DNA of 64,000 nt. Origin: Chromobacterium amazonense (GTDB lineage Bacteria > Pseudomonadota > Gammaproteobacteria > Burkholderiales > Chromobacteriaceae). A program made the translations under genes and the position numbers. Below are positions 1-9,418 of the stretch, piece after piece. The stretch lies in assembly GCF_001855565.1 (NCBI RefSeq), contig NZ_MKCR01000027.1:1-64000 (forward strand), read 5' to 3'. Every line of letters begins with the position of its first letter. Position 1 is the first letter of the stretch. A model generated the notes under the pieces. The model worked only from the letters and a program-made list of their open reading frames with translations, was not told the origin of the DNA and made no database searches.

Positions 1-1333
<1,333 letters not shown>

Positions 1334-1451
1334 ATCATTTGAGTGCTTAGCGAGGCTAAGTGACGAGAGTGGATGTGCGAAGAACATCAATACCGAATAT
1401 CAGAATCAGAGAGCGACTCTGGTTCAGGCTTCTTGCAGTTTGTACAGTTTA

Positions 1452-1568
1452 TGTCTGGTGGCCTTAGCGAGGTGGTCCCACGCCTTCCCATCCCGAACAG
1501 GATCGTGAAACGCCTTAGCGCCGATGATAGTGTGGCATTCGCCATGTGAAAGTAGGACACCGCCAGAC
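1452..1568 (+). rRNA. rrf: 5S ribosomal RNA
   Basis: This is a ~117-nt gene whose ends pair (TGTCTGGTGG with CCGCCAGAC). It carries the conserved 5S core GGTGGTCCCACG, the CCATCCCGAACAG loop and GTGAAACGCC. It lies about 118 nt after the 23S end in the usual bacterial order. The spacer 1334-1451 holds no tRNA that I can recognise. Confidence 0.97.
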
Positions 1569-1580
1569 GCCCGATACGAC

Positions 1581-1608
1581 AAAGCCCAGCTCAACCGAGC
1601 TGGGCTTT
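1581..1608 (+). terminator. rRNA operon terminator
   Basis: A perfect 12-bp hairpin (AAAGCCCAGCTC, loop AACC, GAGCTGGGCTTT) lies 12 nt after the 5S gene. The arm itself ends in TTT, but no long T-run follows. It is well placed to end the rrn transcript. The 178 nt from 1609 to 1786 contain nothing else I can identify. Confidence 0.8.
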
Positions 1609-1786
1609 GCGCTTTGCGTGCGCCGAATGCGCGACACCCGCCCCGACAGACCTGCCGGGCTTTGGCGTTTCTGGGTGTTGGGCGGGAGCGGCTACGGTGG
1701 TATGCTTCGCAACTTACCCGTTGGCGGCCAGGCGATTGATGGGGCGGTAATCCGCCGCGCCGGCCGGCTTTTACGCAAGGACATGC

Positions 1787-2287
1787 ATGACTTACCCGTT
1801 GCCGTCGTTTGAAGACAAGATTTGCCCGCCGGAGCAGTTGGCCGACAAGCTGGCGGCCCTGCCGCGCCCCTTGGTATTCACCAATGGCTGCTTCGACATT
1901 CTGCACCGCGGCCACGTGACTTATCTGGCGCAAGCGCGCGCGCTGGGCGCTAGCTTGGTGCTAGGCTTGAATACCGATGCTTCGGTGAAGCGCCTGGGCA
2001 AAGGCGACGACAGGCCGATCAACAACGAATATGATCGCGCGGCGGTGCTGGCGGCGCTGGAGAGCGTCAGCCTGGTGACTTGGTTCGATGCCGATACGCC
2101 GGCCGAGTTGATCGAGCAGGTCCAACCGGACGTGCTGGTCAAAGGCGGCGACTGGAGCGTGGACAAGATAGTCGGCAGCGCGCAGACGTTGGCGCGCGGC
2201 GGGCAGGTGCATTCCATCCCTTTTCTGTTCGATACTTCCACCACCAAGACGCTGAACAAGATTCGCGCCGCCGAGGACAAGGCGTGA
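1787..2287 (+). CDS. rfaE2: D-glycero-beta-D-manno-heptose 1-phosphate adenylyltransferase
   Basis: This 166-residue protein is a stand-alone version of the C-terminal half of HldE. It transfers AMP from ATP to heptose-1-phosphate to give ADP-heptose for the LPS inner core, in the cytoplasm. The nucleotidyltransferase signature FTNGCFDILHRGHVTYL (about residues 30-46) contains the HxGH-type motif HRGH. An ATP-binding-like segment ending FLFDTSTTKTLNKIR lies near the C-terminus. E. coli fuses this domain to the kinase, whereas Neisseriales keep them apart. The ATG follows GCAAGG, and the stop overlaps the birA start by 4 bp. Confidence 0.9.
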   Translation: MTYPLPSFEDKICPPEQLADKLAALPRPLVFTNGCFDILHRGHVTYLAQARALGASLVLGLNTDASVKRLGKGDDRPINNEYDRAAVLAALESVSLVTWFDADTPAELIEQVQPDVLVKGGDWSVDKIVGSAQTLARGGQVHSIPFLFDTSTTKTLNKIRAAEDKA

Positions 2288-3249
2288 GCGAGCATGCCTT
2301 CGCGGTGCTGCGCCACTTGTCGGACGGCCGTTTTCACTCCGGCGAAGACATCGCCCAGGCGCTGGGCTGTTCCCGCACGCTGGTCTGGCAGGCGGTGCAC
2401 GCCATCGAGAGCGAACTGGGGCTGACGGTGTTCAGCGTGCGCGGCCAGGGTTACAAGCTGGCCCAGCCGTTCTCCTGGCTGGACGTGGCGGCGGTGCGCG
2501 CCGGTTTGGACGAGGCGGCGGCGGAGACGTTCACACTGGCGGTGGCGGAGCGGACCGACTCCACCAATAGCCAGTTGATGGCGCGCGCCGGCAATGGCGG
2601 CTTGCATGGTTTGGTGCTGGCGTGCGAATTGCAGACGGCTGGCCGGGGCCGCTTGGGGCGCCGCTGGCAGGCGCGTCTGGGAGCGGGATTGACGTTCTCG
2701 CTGCTGTGGCGGTTCAATCGCGGCATGGCCGAGCTGGCAGGCTTGTCTCTGGCTGTGGGGGTGGCCTTGGCGCGCGCTTTGCGCAGCCTGGGCGCGCCGG
2801 TGCAGTTGAAATGGCCGAACGATGTGCTGCTGGATGGCCGCAAGCTGGCCGGGATTTTGATTGAGTTGTCCGGCGACGCGCTGGGGCCGGCCGCAGTCGT
2901 GGTGGGCATCGGCATCAATGTGGCCGATCCGGGCGAGGTGGATCAGCCGATTGCCACGCTGGAGCAAGCCGGCATCGCGCCTGAGCGCAATCGCGTGTTG
3001 GCGGCCTTGCTCAACGAGCTGGAGCGGGTGCTGACGGATTTTGGCCGCCATGGTTTCGCGCCGCTGCGCGAGGAGTGGTGGCGGCTGTCCGCCCATCAGG
3101 GCGCGGCGGTGAGGCTGGGCTTCTCGCATGGCGAGCCGGTGGACGGCATCGCCTGCGGCGTGGCGGACAACGGCGCCTTGCAGCTGGAGACGGCGCAAGG
3201 CTTGCGGACTTTCCATATCGGCGAAGTCAGTTTAAGGGAACGCCGATGA
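2284..3249 (+). CDS. birA: Biotin-[acetyl-CoA-carboxylase] ligase / biotin operon repressor-type BirA
   Basis: This 321-residue protein attaches biotin to the carboxyl carrier protein of acetyl-CoA carboxylase. The N-terminal ~60 residues form a winged helix (SGEDIAQALGCSRTLVWQAV), so a regulatory role like that of E. coli BirA is possible. The ligase domain carries ELQTAGRGRLGRRW (biotin/ATP loop, GRGRxGR), the KWPNDVLL motif and GIGINV. The start is GTG in a GTGA overlap with rfaE2; an ORF open further upstream runs inside rfaE2 and was not used. The end overlaps coaX (ATGA). In some Neisseria species birA and coaX are fused; here they are separate genes. Confidence 0.92.
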   Translation: MSEHAFAVLRHLSDGRFHSGEDIAQALGCSRTLVWQAVHAIESELGLTVFSVRGQGYKLAQPFSWLDVAAVRAGLDEAAAETFTLAVAERTDSTNSQLMARAGNGGLHGLVLACELQTAGRGRLGRRWQARLGAGLTFSLLWRFNRGMAELAGLSLAVGVALARALRSLGAPVQLKWPNDVLLDGRKLAGILIELSGDALGPAAVVVGIGINVADPGEVDQPIATLEQAGIAPERNRVLAALLNELERVLTDFGRHGFAPLREEWWRLSAHQGAAVRLGFSHGEPVDGIACGVADNGALQLETAQGLRTFHIGEVSLRERR

Positions 3250-3959
3250 AATTACTGATAGACGCCGGCAATAGCCGGGTCAAATGGGCGGTATACCAGG
3301 GCGCGGATTGCGTCGCCCAGGGCGCGGCCGAGCATCATGAGCTGGCTGGTCTGGCGGACGCCTGGCGCGATTTGCCGCTGGAAGGCGCCTGGATGTCGTC
3401 GGTGGCGCGCGGCGAAGTGGCCGACGGCCTGGCGGCGGCCGTGCCATGCGCGCTGCATCGCGTTCATTCGGAACGTCGTTTTGGCGAGGTCTGTAACCAT
3501 TATCGCAACACCGCGGAGCAAGGCGCCGACCGCTGGCTGGCGGTATTGGCCGCCCGCGAGATCTGCCGCGGCGACGTCATCGTCGCCTGCGCCGGCACCG
3601 CGCTGACGGTGGAGACGCTGACGGCCGAGGGCGACTACCTGGGCGGGCTGATCCTGCCAGGCCATGGCTTGATGCTGCATAGCCTGGCGCAAGGCACCGC
3701 CAATCTGAACCGGCAGGCCGGCGAAGTGGTGGCATTCCCGCAGGGCACGCCGGACGCGCTGGCCAGCGGCGCGATGGCGGCTTTGGTGGGCGCGATAGAA
3801 GGGCAGCGGCGCAAGCTGGCCGAGCGTACCGGCCGCGAGCCGGCAACGGTGATTCTGACCGGCGGCGACGCGGCGCGCATCGCGCCGTGGCTCGCGGCGC
3901 CGTTGCAGATCGTGGATAATCTGGTATTGATGGGTCTACTCAAGGTGGCGAACTCGTGA
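3246..3959 (+). CDS. coaX: Type III pantothenate kinase
   Basis: This 237-residue ASKHA-fold kinase catalyses the first step of coenzyme A synthesis (pantothenate plus ATP). The phosphate loop LLIDAGNSRVKWA is at residues 3-15, followed by GADRWLAVLAA (about 93-103) and the CAGTALTVE segment (about 115-123) that holds the catalytic region. Type III enzymes generally resist CoA feedback and need a monovalent cation. The ATG overlaps the birA stop (ATGA), and the stop overlaps the start of the SPOR gene, so the three genes are probably translationally coupled. Confidence 0.93.
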   Translation: MKLLIDAGNSRVKWAVYQGADCVAQGAAEHHELAGLADAWRDLPLEGAWMSSVARGEVADGLAAAVPCALHRVHSERRFGEVCNHYRNTAEQGADRWLAVLAAREICRGDVIVACAGTALTVETLTAEGDYLGGLILPGHGLMLHSLAQGTANLNRQAGEVVAFPQGTPDALASGAMAALVGAIEGQRRKLAERTGREPATVILTGGDAARIAPWLAAPLQIVDNLVLMGLLKVANS

Positions 3960-4759
3960 TGAAGTGGTTTGTGGCGCTGGTGGTGGTGCTCAACTTGGTG
4001 GTGGCAATGTACGGCACGCTGAAACAGCGTCCGCCGTTGGACTTGCACGCCCAGGAAGTGAGCCCTGGCCAAGTGAAGCTGTTGCCGCCAAGCTGGAAGC
4101 CCGATGCCTCCGCCGCGCAGGCAAGCGCCCCCGTGGCCGCCGTGATCAAGGCCGCCTCCGCGCCGGAGGCCAAGCTGATGGCCAGCGCGGCCAAGGCGCA
4201 AGCCAAGCCTGCCGCGAAGGCCGAGGCGTCCAAACCAGCCGACAAGCCGCCAGCCAAGCCCGCGGAAAAGGTGGCGGAGCCGGCCAAAGGCAAAGCTGTG
4301 GCCTGCTACAGCTGGGGCGGCCTGAGCGACAGCCTGCTGGCCCGGGTGAAGGGCGGCGTGCCGCAACTGAAACTGAAGCCCGGCCAGATGCAGGAGGACA
4401 GCAAGGAAGAAAGCAAGGGATCCGGCCGCTTCTGGGTGTATTACCCGCCGTTGGCCACCCAGGCCGAAACCAAGACGCTGTCGGCGGAGCTGAAGGACAA
4501 GGGCTTTACCAACTACATCGTCACCAGCGACGAGTTCAAAGGCAATCTGTCGCTCGGCCTGTTCAGCAAGGAGGACGCGGCCAAAACCCTGGCGGCGCGG
4601 CTGAAGGCGGCCGGTTACGACAAGGCGATGGTCAAGTCCAAGGAGCAGACCAGCAAGCAGACCACGCTGACCTTCAAGGAGCTGGACGCGGCGCAGGCGG
4701 AACAACTGAAGGCGCTGCAGAAGAAGCTGACCCCAGGCATCGCGCTGAAGGGTTGCTGA
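3959..4759 (+). CDS. SPOR-domain membrane protein
   Basis: This protein of about 266 residues has an N-terminal membrane anchor (residues ~4-20, WFVALVVVLNLVVAMYG). A long Ala/Lys/Pro-rich periplasmic linker (~60-110) follows. The C-terminal ~75 residues resemble a SPOR domain (RFWVYYPPLATQAETKTLSAEL ... YIVTSD ... LSLGLFSKEDAAKTLAARL). SPOR domains bind denuded glycan strands at the division septum. The start can be ATG 3959 or GTG 3956, both overlapping the coaX stop. A Cys pair (CYSWGG near the linker end, C-terminal GC) could form a disulfide. Its specific role is not known. Confidence 0.75.
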   Translation: MKWFVALVVVLNLVVAMYGTLKQRPPLDLHAQEVSPGQVKLLPPSWKPDASAAQASAPVAAVIKAASAPEAKLMASAAKAQAKPAAKAEASKPADKPPAKPAEKVAEPAKGKAVACYSWGGLSDSLLARVKGGVPQLKLKPGQMQEDSKEESKGSGRFWVYYPPLATQAETKTLSAELKDKGFTNYIVTSDEFKGNLSLGLFSKEDAAKTLAARLKAAGYDKAMVKSKEQTSKQTTLTFKELDAAQAEQLKALQKKLTPGIALKGC

Positions 4760-4831
4760 GCCAGGCAGACTTTGTGCGCAAAGTTTGATCCGGCGGCTTG
4801 CCAACGCTTTATGCTGCGGCGCAATATCGAC

Positions 4832-4860
4832 AACGGCGACAACAAGTCGCCGTTTTCTTT
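4832..4860 (+). terminator. Rho-independent terminator after the birA-coaX operon
   Basis: A perfect 9-bp hairpin (AACGGCGAC, loop AACAA, GTCGCCGTT) is followed by TTCTTT. It lies 72 nt after the SPOR gene and only 12 nt before the next start codon, so transcription of the downstream gene must begin after or read through it. Confidence 0.75.
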
Positions 4861-4871
4861 GTCTCACACCT

Positions 4872-5678
4872 ATGGCCCGACACTTCCACATCACGCGGCT
4901 GCTCGACCGCGGCCGGTTCAACGACAGGGTATTGCGCCAGCTGGGCTGGGCAATGGCCTTCATCGCCGGCGCCATCAACGCAGGCGGTTTCCTGGCGGTG
5001 CATCGCTACACCTCGCACATCTCGGGCATTGTTTCCGGCATGGCCGACGCCTGGGCCACCGGCGAGATCCGTCTGGCCCTTTCGCTGCTGGTGATGCTGT
5101 GCTGCTTCGTCGGCGGCGCGATGCACAGCACCTGGCTGATCCTGTGGGCGCGGCGGCAGCGGCTGCGCGGCGGCTACGGCGTGTCGATGATGGAGGAGGC
5201 GCTGCTGCTCTTGGTGTTCGGCCTGCTGGGCGCCGGGCTGTCGCTGCACAAGGGTTTGTTCACGCCGCCGACGGTGATGCTGCTGTGCTTCATCATGGGC
5301 ATGCACAACACCATCGTCACCAAGCTGTCCGGCGGGCTGTTGCGCAGCACGCACATGACCGGCATCGCCACCGACCTCGGCATCGAGCTGGCCAAGATGA
5401 GTTATTACAACCGCCAGGCCAATCCGCGGGTGGCGGCGGTGCGCTCCAACCGCAAGAAATTCCGCGTCTACGCGCTGATCCTGCTTTCGTTCTTCGTGGG
5501 CGGGGTGGTGGGCGCGCTGGGCTTCAAGCATCTGGGCTTCGGCTTTACCTTGCCGCTGGCGTTGTTCCTGTTCCTGCTGGGGCTGCGGCCGGCCTGGTAC
5601 GACGTCAAGCTGCGCTGGCGCTGGTGGCGCAGCCGCCAATTCGCGCGCCGCATGAGCGCGGTGGAGCAGGGCGGCTGA
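4872..5678 (+). CDS. DUF1275 (YoaK-family) membrane protein
   Basis: This integral membrane protein of about 268 residues has six or so hydrophobic segments. It starts with the family-typical AGAINAGGFLAVHRYTSHISG (about residues 30-50), followed by MGMHNTIVTKLSGGLLRSTHMTGIATDLG, the repeated T-H-M/S-G pattern of DUF1275. The function of the family is unknown. The ATG at 4872 was chosen because it precedes the conserved region closely and lies after the terminator. A longer reading from TTG 4785 is possible but would span that hairpin. No clear ribosome-binding site is visible. Confidence 0.8.
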   Translation: MARHFHITRLLDRGRFNDRVLRQLGWAMAFIAGAINAGGFLAVHRYTSHISGIVSGMADAWATGEIRLALSLLVMLCCFVGGAMHSTWLILWARRQRLRGGYGVSMMEEALLLLVFGLLGAGLSLHKGLFTPPTVMLLCFIMGMHNTIVTKLSGGLLRSTHMTGIATDLGIELAKMSYYNRQANPRVAAVRSNRKKFRVYALILLSFFVGGVVGALGFKHLGFGFTLPLALFLFLLGLRPAWYDVKLRWRWWRSRQFARRMSAVEQGG

Positions 5679-5703
5679 CGGAAAACGCCGCTGAAGCCGC
5701 AAC

Positions 5704-5727
5704 GCCGCCATAATGGCGGCATATTTT
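5704..5727 (+). terminator. Probable terminator after the DUF1275 gene
   Basis: A 7-bp hairpin (GCCGCCA, loop TAA, TGGCGGC) is followed by ATATTTT, 26 nt after the stop. The stretch from here to the next gene (5728-5907) shows no ORF. It should contain the promoter of the agmatinase gene, but no confident -35/-10 pair is evident. Confidence 0.6.
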
Positions 5728-5907
5728 CATCATCGCGCCGCGTCTTCACTTGAACGTATCGTCCCGGCACGGCACACTTCGGGTTTCCGCGCCGCGGGGC
5801 GCGGCAGCCTTAAGCCGTCGGCTGTGCAAGATGGACGGCAATCGCTGCAAAATGATGCGGAATCAATATCTTGACCGCCTGCGGCGTACTCTCGCCTGGA
5901 GAGTGGC

Positions 5908-6876
5908 ATGAGTGATGAAATGATCTACGGCGACGGCGCCATTCGCCGTCAGGGCCTGTACGGCTCCTCCATCGAAAACACCTACGCGGGCGTGCTGTCC
6001 TTCATGCGCCGCAACTACAGCCGCAATCTGGAAGGCGTCGACGTGGTGGTGTCCGGCATTCCGCTGGACCTGTCCGTCACCTTCCGTTCCGGCGCGCGCA
6101 TGGGCCCGCAGGCCATCCGCGCCGCCAGCGTGCAGCTGGCCGAGCTGAAGCCCTACCCGTGGGGCTTTGACCCGTTTGACGACTTGGCCGTAGTCGACTA
6201 CGGCGATTGCTGGTTCGACGCCCACAATCCGCTGACCATCAAGCCGTCCATCATCGAGCATGCCCGCACCATCCTGGCCTCCGGCGCCAAGATGCTGACT
6301 TTCGGCGGCGACCACTACGTCACCTACCCGCTCCTGATCGCGCACGCCGAGAAATACGGCAAGCCGCTGGCCCTGCTGCACTTCGACGCCCACTGCGACA
6401 CCTGGCCGGACGACAGCCCGGACAGCCTGAACCACGGCACCATGTTCTACAAGGCGGTGAAGGAAGGCCTGATCGATCCGAAAAAATCGGTGCAAGTGGG
6501 CATCCGCACTTGGAACGACGACTTCATGGGCCTGAACGTGCTGGGCGCGCCGTGGGTCCACGACAACGGCGTGGACGCCACCATCGCCGAGATCAAAAAG
6601 ACCATAGGCGACGCGCCGGTCTACGTGACCTTCGACATCGACTGTCTGGACCCGTCCGCGGCGCCGGGCACCGGCACCCCGGTGCCGGGCGGCCTGAGCA
6701 CCGCGCAGGCGCTGAAGATCATCCGCAACCTCGGCGATCTGAACATCGTCGGCATGGACGTGGTGGAAGTGGCGCCTAGCTACGACCAGAGCGAAATCAC
6801 CGCCCTGGCTGCCGCCCACATCGCCTGTGACATGCTGTGCCTGATGCGCAACAAGAAGGTGGAAGGCAAGCTGTAA
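5908..6876 (+). CDS. speB: Agmatinase / ureohydrolase family protein
   Basis: This 322-residue enzyme belongs to the arginase-agmatinase family. The binuclear manganese site is fully represented: GGDH (residues 133-136), DAHCD (160-164) and DIDCLDP (from residue 243). The N-terminus SIENTYAGVLSFMRR and the SGIPLDLSVTFRSGARMGP segment are typical of the agmatinase branch, which turns agmatine into putrescine and urea. Related ureohydrolases acting on guanidino acids cannot be excluded. The ATG follows GGAGAG by 4 nt. It sits alone between terminators, as a single-gene unit. Confidence 0.85.
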   Translation: MSDEMIYGDGAIRRQGLYGSSIENTYAGVLSFMRRNYSRNLEGVDVVVSGIPLDLSVTFRSGARMGPQAIRAASVQLAELKPYPWGFDPFDDLAVVDYGDCWFDAHNPLTIKPSIIEHARTILASGAKMLTFGGDHYVTYPLLIAHAEKYGKPLALLHFDAHCDTWPDDSPDSLNHGTMFYKAVKEGLIDPKKSVQVGIRTWNDDFMGLNVLGAPWVHDNGVDATIAEIKKTIGDAPVYVTFDIDCLDPSAAPGTGTPVPGGLSTAQALKIIRNLGDLNIVGMDVVEVAPSYDQSEITALAAAHIACDMLCLMRNKKVEGKL

Positions 6877-6897
6877 GCGATCTTCCTTTGGCTGAAT

Positions 6898-6934
6898 CAG
6901 CGCCAGCTCCCTTGCGGGGCGGCGCTGTTTTTTT
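6898..6934 (+). terminator. Rho-independent terminator after speB
   Basis: A CAGCGCC stem (6898-6904) pairs with GGCGCTG (6921-6927) and is followed directly by seven T residues. It lies 21 nt after the agmatinase stop. Confidence 0.85.
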
Positions 6935-6950
6935 GAATGAAAGGGAATGC

Positions 6951-8078
6951 ATGAGGATGTGGAAAGCGGTGGGTTTGCTTGTCGGCGGAATATTGGCGAT
7001 GCAGGCGCGCGCCGATGTGTGGCAGGGGGAAGTGGGTGGCGCACCGGTAGTGATGGAGTGGAACGTCGATGGTAAGGGCGAGGTGGAGGGGCGCTATTTT
7101 TATCGAAAATATCACAGCGACATCGTCTTGACAGGGACGCAGGATGCGCAGGGTGTAATACGTCTTGGTGAGAATCTGAGGTATGACGAGAGTCGGGTCG
7201 ATCTCGTCTTGCGCTCTGAGGGTGGTGGCTGGGTGGGCGAGTGGCGCGGGCCAAAAGCCAAGCGTGCACGGCCGGTCAAATTGTCTTTGCTTGCTAAGTC
7301 TGAGTTGCCTGGCGCTGCTCTCGGAGCGGGAACAGATGAATTGGACATCTATAATCGCACCCGCTTGGCGGGCTTGCGCTTGAAGCCAGCGGGCTCTCAA
7401 GCTTTTCAAGGGCATCGGCTGGCCTGGTGGGTGGAGCCGGTCAGCAAGATTCGCTGGTTTAGGTTGGAGAGCGGCTACCCGGTAGATGTGATGGCTCGTT
7501 TGAACCGGATTTTGGAAAAACGTCAATGGCGCGAGGTTGTCGACTCTTTCGAGTGCGAAGCTGGCACGCGGGGAACGGATCTTGGAAATTATGAGCAGAA
7601 GGTGATTCCACGTTTGCTTACGCCAGGCGTGCTGAGTATGAGTATCGAAACTGAAGCCTTTTGTGGTGGAGCCCATCCTGATTTTGGCGATGCTCCTTTG
7701 AATTTGGAAGTCGCGAGCGGTCGTGTTTTGCAGTTAGAGGATGTTTTGTGGTTGGGACGTGGCAAACCGCAGGGCACGCGGGACGATAACGGCCAGCTGC
7801 GAGATGATCAGTATGAACGAAAAGTGCTGCAACCTTGGTTGGCAAGCACTTTCGGTAGGCTGTATCCGCGAGAAATGAATAATGAGGACGGTGGGGACTG
7901 CAATTATCGCGATCCCGAGGTCTGGAATCCCAGCAATTGGTATTTGACACCAAAAGGCGTACAGGTTGGTGCTTTCTTTCCGCGCGCAGAGAAAGCATGC
8001 GACAACCCCGGTTGGAGCCTGTTGCCATGGGCGCTGGTGCGCAAGCATCCCGGTTCGCTGACGTCCCGATTGCCTTAA
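6951..8078 (+). CDS. Secreted protein of unknown function with DUF3298-like C-terminus
   Basis: This 375-residue protein has an N-terminal signal peptide (MRMWKAVGLLVGGILAMQARA|D). I do not recognise the N-terminal half, which is a beta-rich domain starting VWQGEVGGAPVVMEW. The later segment FCGGAHPDFGDAPLNLEVASGRVLQLEDVL (about residues 235-265) resembles the DUF3298/RsiV-type pattern GGAHPN...N.D..TG....L.D. A late Cys pair (CNYRD, CDNPG) suggests disulfide formation. The ATG follows AAAGGGA by 4 nt. Codon use is less GC-rich than its neighbours, suggesting later acquisition. The function is unknown. Confidence 0.7.
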   Translation: MRMWKAVGLLVGGILAMQARADVWQGEVGGAPVVMEWNVDGKGEVEGRYFYRKYHSDIVLTGTQDAQGVIRLGENLRYDESRVDLVLRSEGGGWVGEWRGPKAKRARPVKLSLLAKSELPGAALGAGTDELDIYNRTRLAGLRLKPAGSQAFQGHRLAWWVEPVSKIRWFRLESGYPVDVMARLNRILEKRQWREVVDSFECEAGTRGTDLGNYEQKVIPRLLTPGVLSMSIETEAFCGGAHPDFGDAPLNLEVASGRVLQLEDVLWLGRGKPQGTRDDNGQLRDDQYERKVLQPWLASTFGRLYPREMNNEDGGDCNYRDPEVWNPSNWYLTPKGVQVGAFFPRAEKACDNPGWSLLPWALVRKHPGSLTSRLP

Positions 8079-8090
8079 GCATGTGCTCCG

Positions 8091-8828
8091 TCAGAGCGCG
8101 GGAAGCTGGGCGGGCGGAATAAGCAGCAAGGCCAGCAGCGCGATCTCGCAGATTTCCACGCCCGCGCCCAGGCAATCGCCGGTCATGCCCCCTAGGCGGC
8201 GTTTGAGAAAGCCCCACCAAGCCATGCCTGCCAGCGGGGCCAGCAACAAGGACGGGGCCAGCCAGGCGGATGCCGCCAACAGCGCGGCGCCGTTGAGCGC
8301 CAGGCCGAGAGGATCGCGTTGCCAGCCGAAGCGCTCGCCGCTGCCCGGCGCGATGGCCGGCAGCGTGGCCGACCACAGCACCGCGAACCCGCGCGCCCAG
8401 GCCGGGATCAACAGCAGCCCCCATGCGATGCCGCCATGGCGGGCGATCAGCATCAGCAGCACCAGCTTGGCGACGACGGCGAGGATCAGCGACAGCACGC
8501 CAAAGCTGCCCAGATGCGGGTCTTTCAATACTTCGAAGAAGCGTTCGCGCGAGCGGTGGGCGGCGCCCAGCGCGTCGGCCAGATCCGCTAGGCCATCCAG
8601 ATGCAGCCCGCCGGTGACGCCCACCCAGATCAGCAGCGCCAGCAGCGCCGCCAGCCAGGGATCGATCAGGCCGCCCAGCCGCAGCGCCGCCAGCAGCAAG
8701 GCGCCGACGATGAGGCCGACGGCAGGGAACCAGCGCGCGCTGGCCGCAAGCCATTCTGGCTTGAATTCCGCCAGCTGCGGCGTGGGCAGCCGGGTCAGGA
8801 ACTGCACCGCCAGAATCAGTCCGCGCAT
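8091..8828 (-). CDS. cobS: Adenosylcobinamide-GDP ribazoletransferase (cobalamin synthase)
   Basis: This 245-residue polytopic membrane protein joins adenosylcobinamide-GDP to alpha-ribazole in the last step of the nucleotide loop. The family start LAVQFLTRLPTP, the conserved GGLHLDGLADLADALGA (about residues 73-89), the DPHLGSFGV segment and GMTGDCLGA near the C-terminus are all present. The ATG at 8828 lies inside the end of cobC, giving a 13-bp overlap and implying translational coupling. The cobT-cobC-cobS order forms one leftward operon. Confidence 0.93.
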   Translation of the reverse strand: MRGLILAVQFLTRLPTPQLAEFKPEWLAASARWFPAVGLIVGALLLAALRLGGLIDPWLAALLALLIWVGVTGGLHLDGLADLADALGAAHRSRERFFEVLKDPHLGSFGVLSLILAVVAKLVLLMLIARHGGIAWGLLLIPAWARGFAVLWSATLPAIAPGSGERFGWQRDPLGLALNGAALLAASAWLAPSLLLAPLAGMAWWGFLKRRLGGMTGDCLGAGVEICEIALLALLLIPPAQLPAL

Positions 8829-9418
8829 GGCGACTCCAGCCGCAGCAGGTAGGCCGGGTGGCCTTCCAGCATCGACAGCTGGGCGAAGCCGCCGCGCTGC
8901 ACCGTCATCAGCTTGGCTACAGAGAAATCGGTGCCCAGCAACTCCGCCATCAGCACGGTGATGACGCCGCCGTGCGTCACCAGCAGGCGGTGGCTGCCGC
9001 GCGCCTCGCTCATCCAGTCGGCCAGGCCGGCCAGCACGCGGGTGCGGAACTGCTCGAAGCTCTCGCCGCCGGGCGGGCTGAGCCGGCCGTCCGCCAGTTC
9101 TGCCCCCCAGCCGGGGTGGCTGTGCTCCAGCTCGGACAACGGCTGGCCGTCCCAATCGCCAAAGTCCATCTCGGCGAAGCGCGGCTCCACCTTCAGCGCC
9201 AGCGAGCCGGATAGCGCATGCTTGACGGCAAACTCGCGGCAGCGCTGCAGCGGCGAGGTGGCGATGGCGGTGACCGGCGCCAGGCTGCTGATGCGGCTCC
9301 AGCTGGCGTCGAGCTGGCGTTGGCCCAGCTCGGTCAGCGGCAGATCGGTCAGGCCGATCAGCCGCCCGTCGTGTTCGATGTCGCCATGGCGCAGCAGGGT
9401 CAGGGTGTAGGGGTTCAT
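8816..9418 (-). CDS. cobC: Alpha-ribazole-5'-phosphate phosphatase (histidine phosphatase family)
   Basis: This 200-residue protein removes the phosphate from alpha-ribazole phosphate, or from adenosylcobalamin phosphate, in cobalamin nucleotide-loop assembly. The phosphoglycerate-mutase-like catalytic motif LLRHGDIEHDG is at residues 8-18, and the second histidine is in LLVTHGGV (about residue 145). The start ATG at 9418 overlaps the cobT stop (ATGA). Placement between cobT and cobS supports the specific role, which the fold alone would not show. Confidence 0.88.
   Translation of the reverse strand: MNPYTLTLLRHGDIEHDGRLIGLTDLPLTELGQRQLDASWSRISSLAPVTAIATSPLQRCREFAVKHALSGSLALKVEPRFAEMDFGDWDGQPLSELEHSHPGWGAELADGRLSPPGGESFEQFRTRVLAGLADWMSEARGSHRLLVTHGGVITVLMAELLGTDFSVAKLMTVQRGGFAQLSMLEGHPAYLLRLESPCAD

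Noticed and set aside
1334-1451. tRNA gene between 23S and 5S
   Set aside because: No cloverleaf or TTCGA-type T-loop signature was found in the spacer.
1690-1815. Short direct repeat CTTACCCGTTG upstream of and inside rfaE2
   Set aside because: Only 11 bp, and no further structure; likely coincidence.
5728-5907. Possible guanidine riboswitch before the agmatinase-family gene
   Set aside because: The conserved ACGR/GGTCC-type elements of known guanidine riboswitches were not found.
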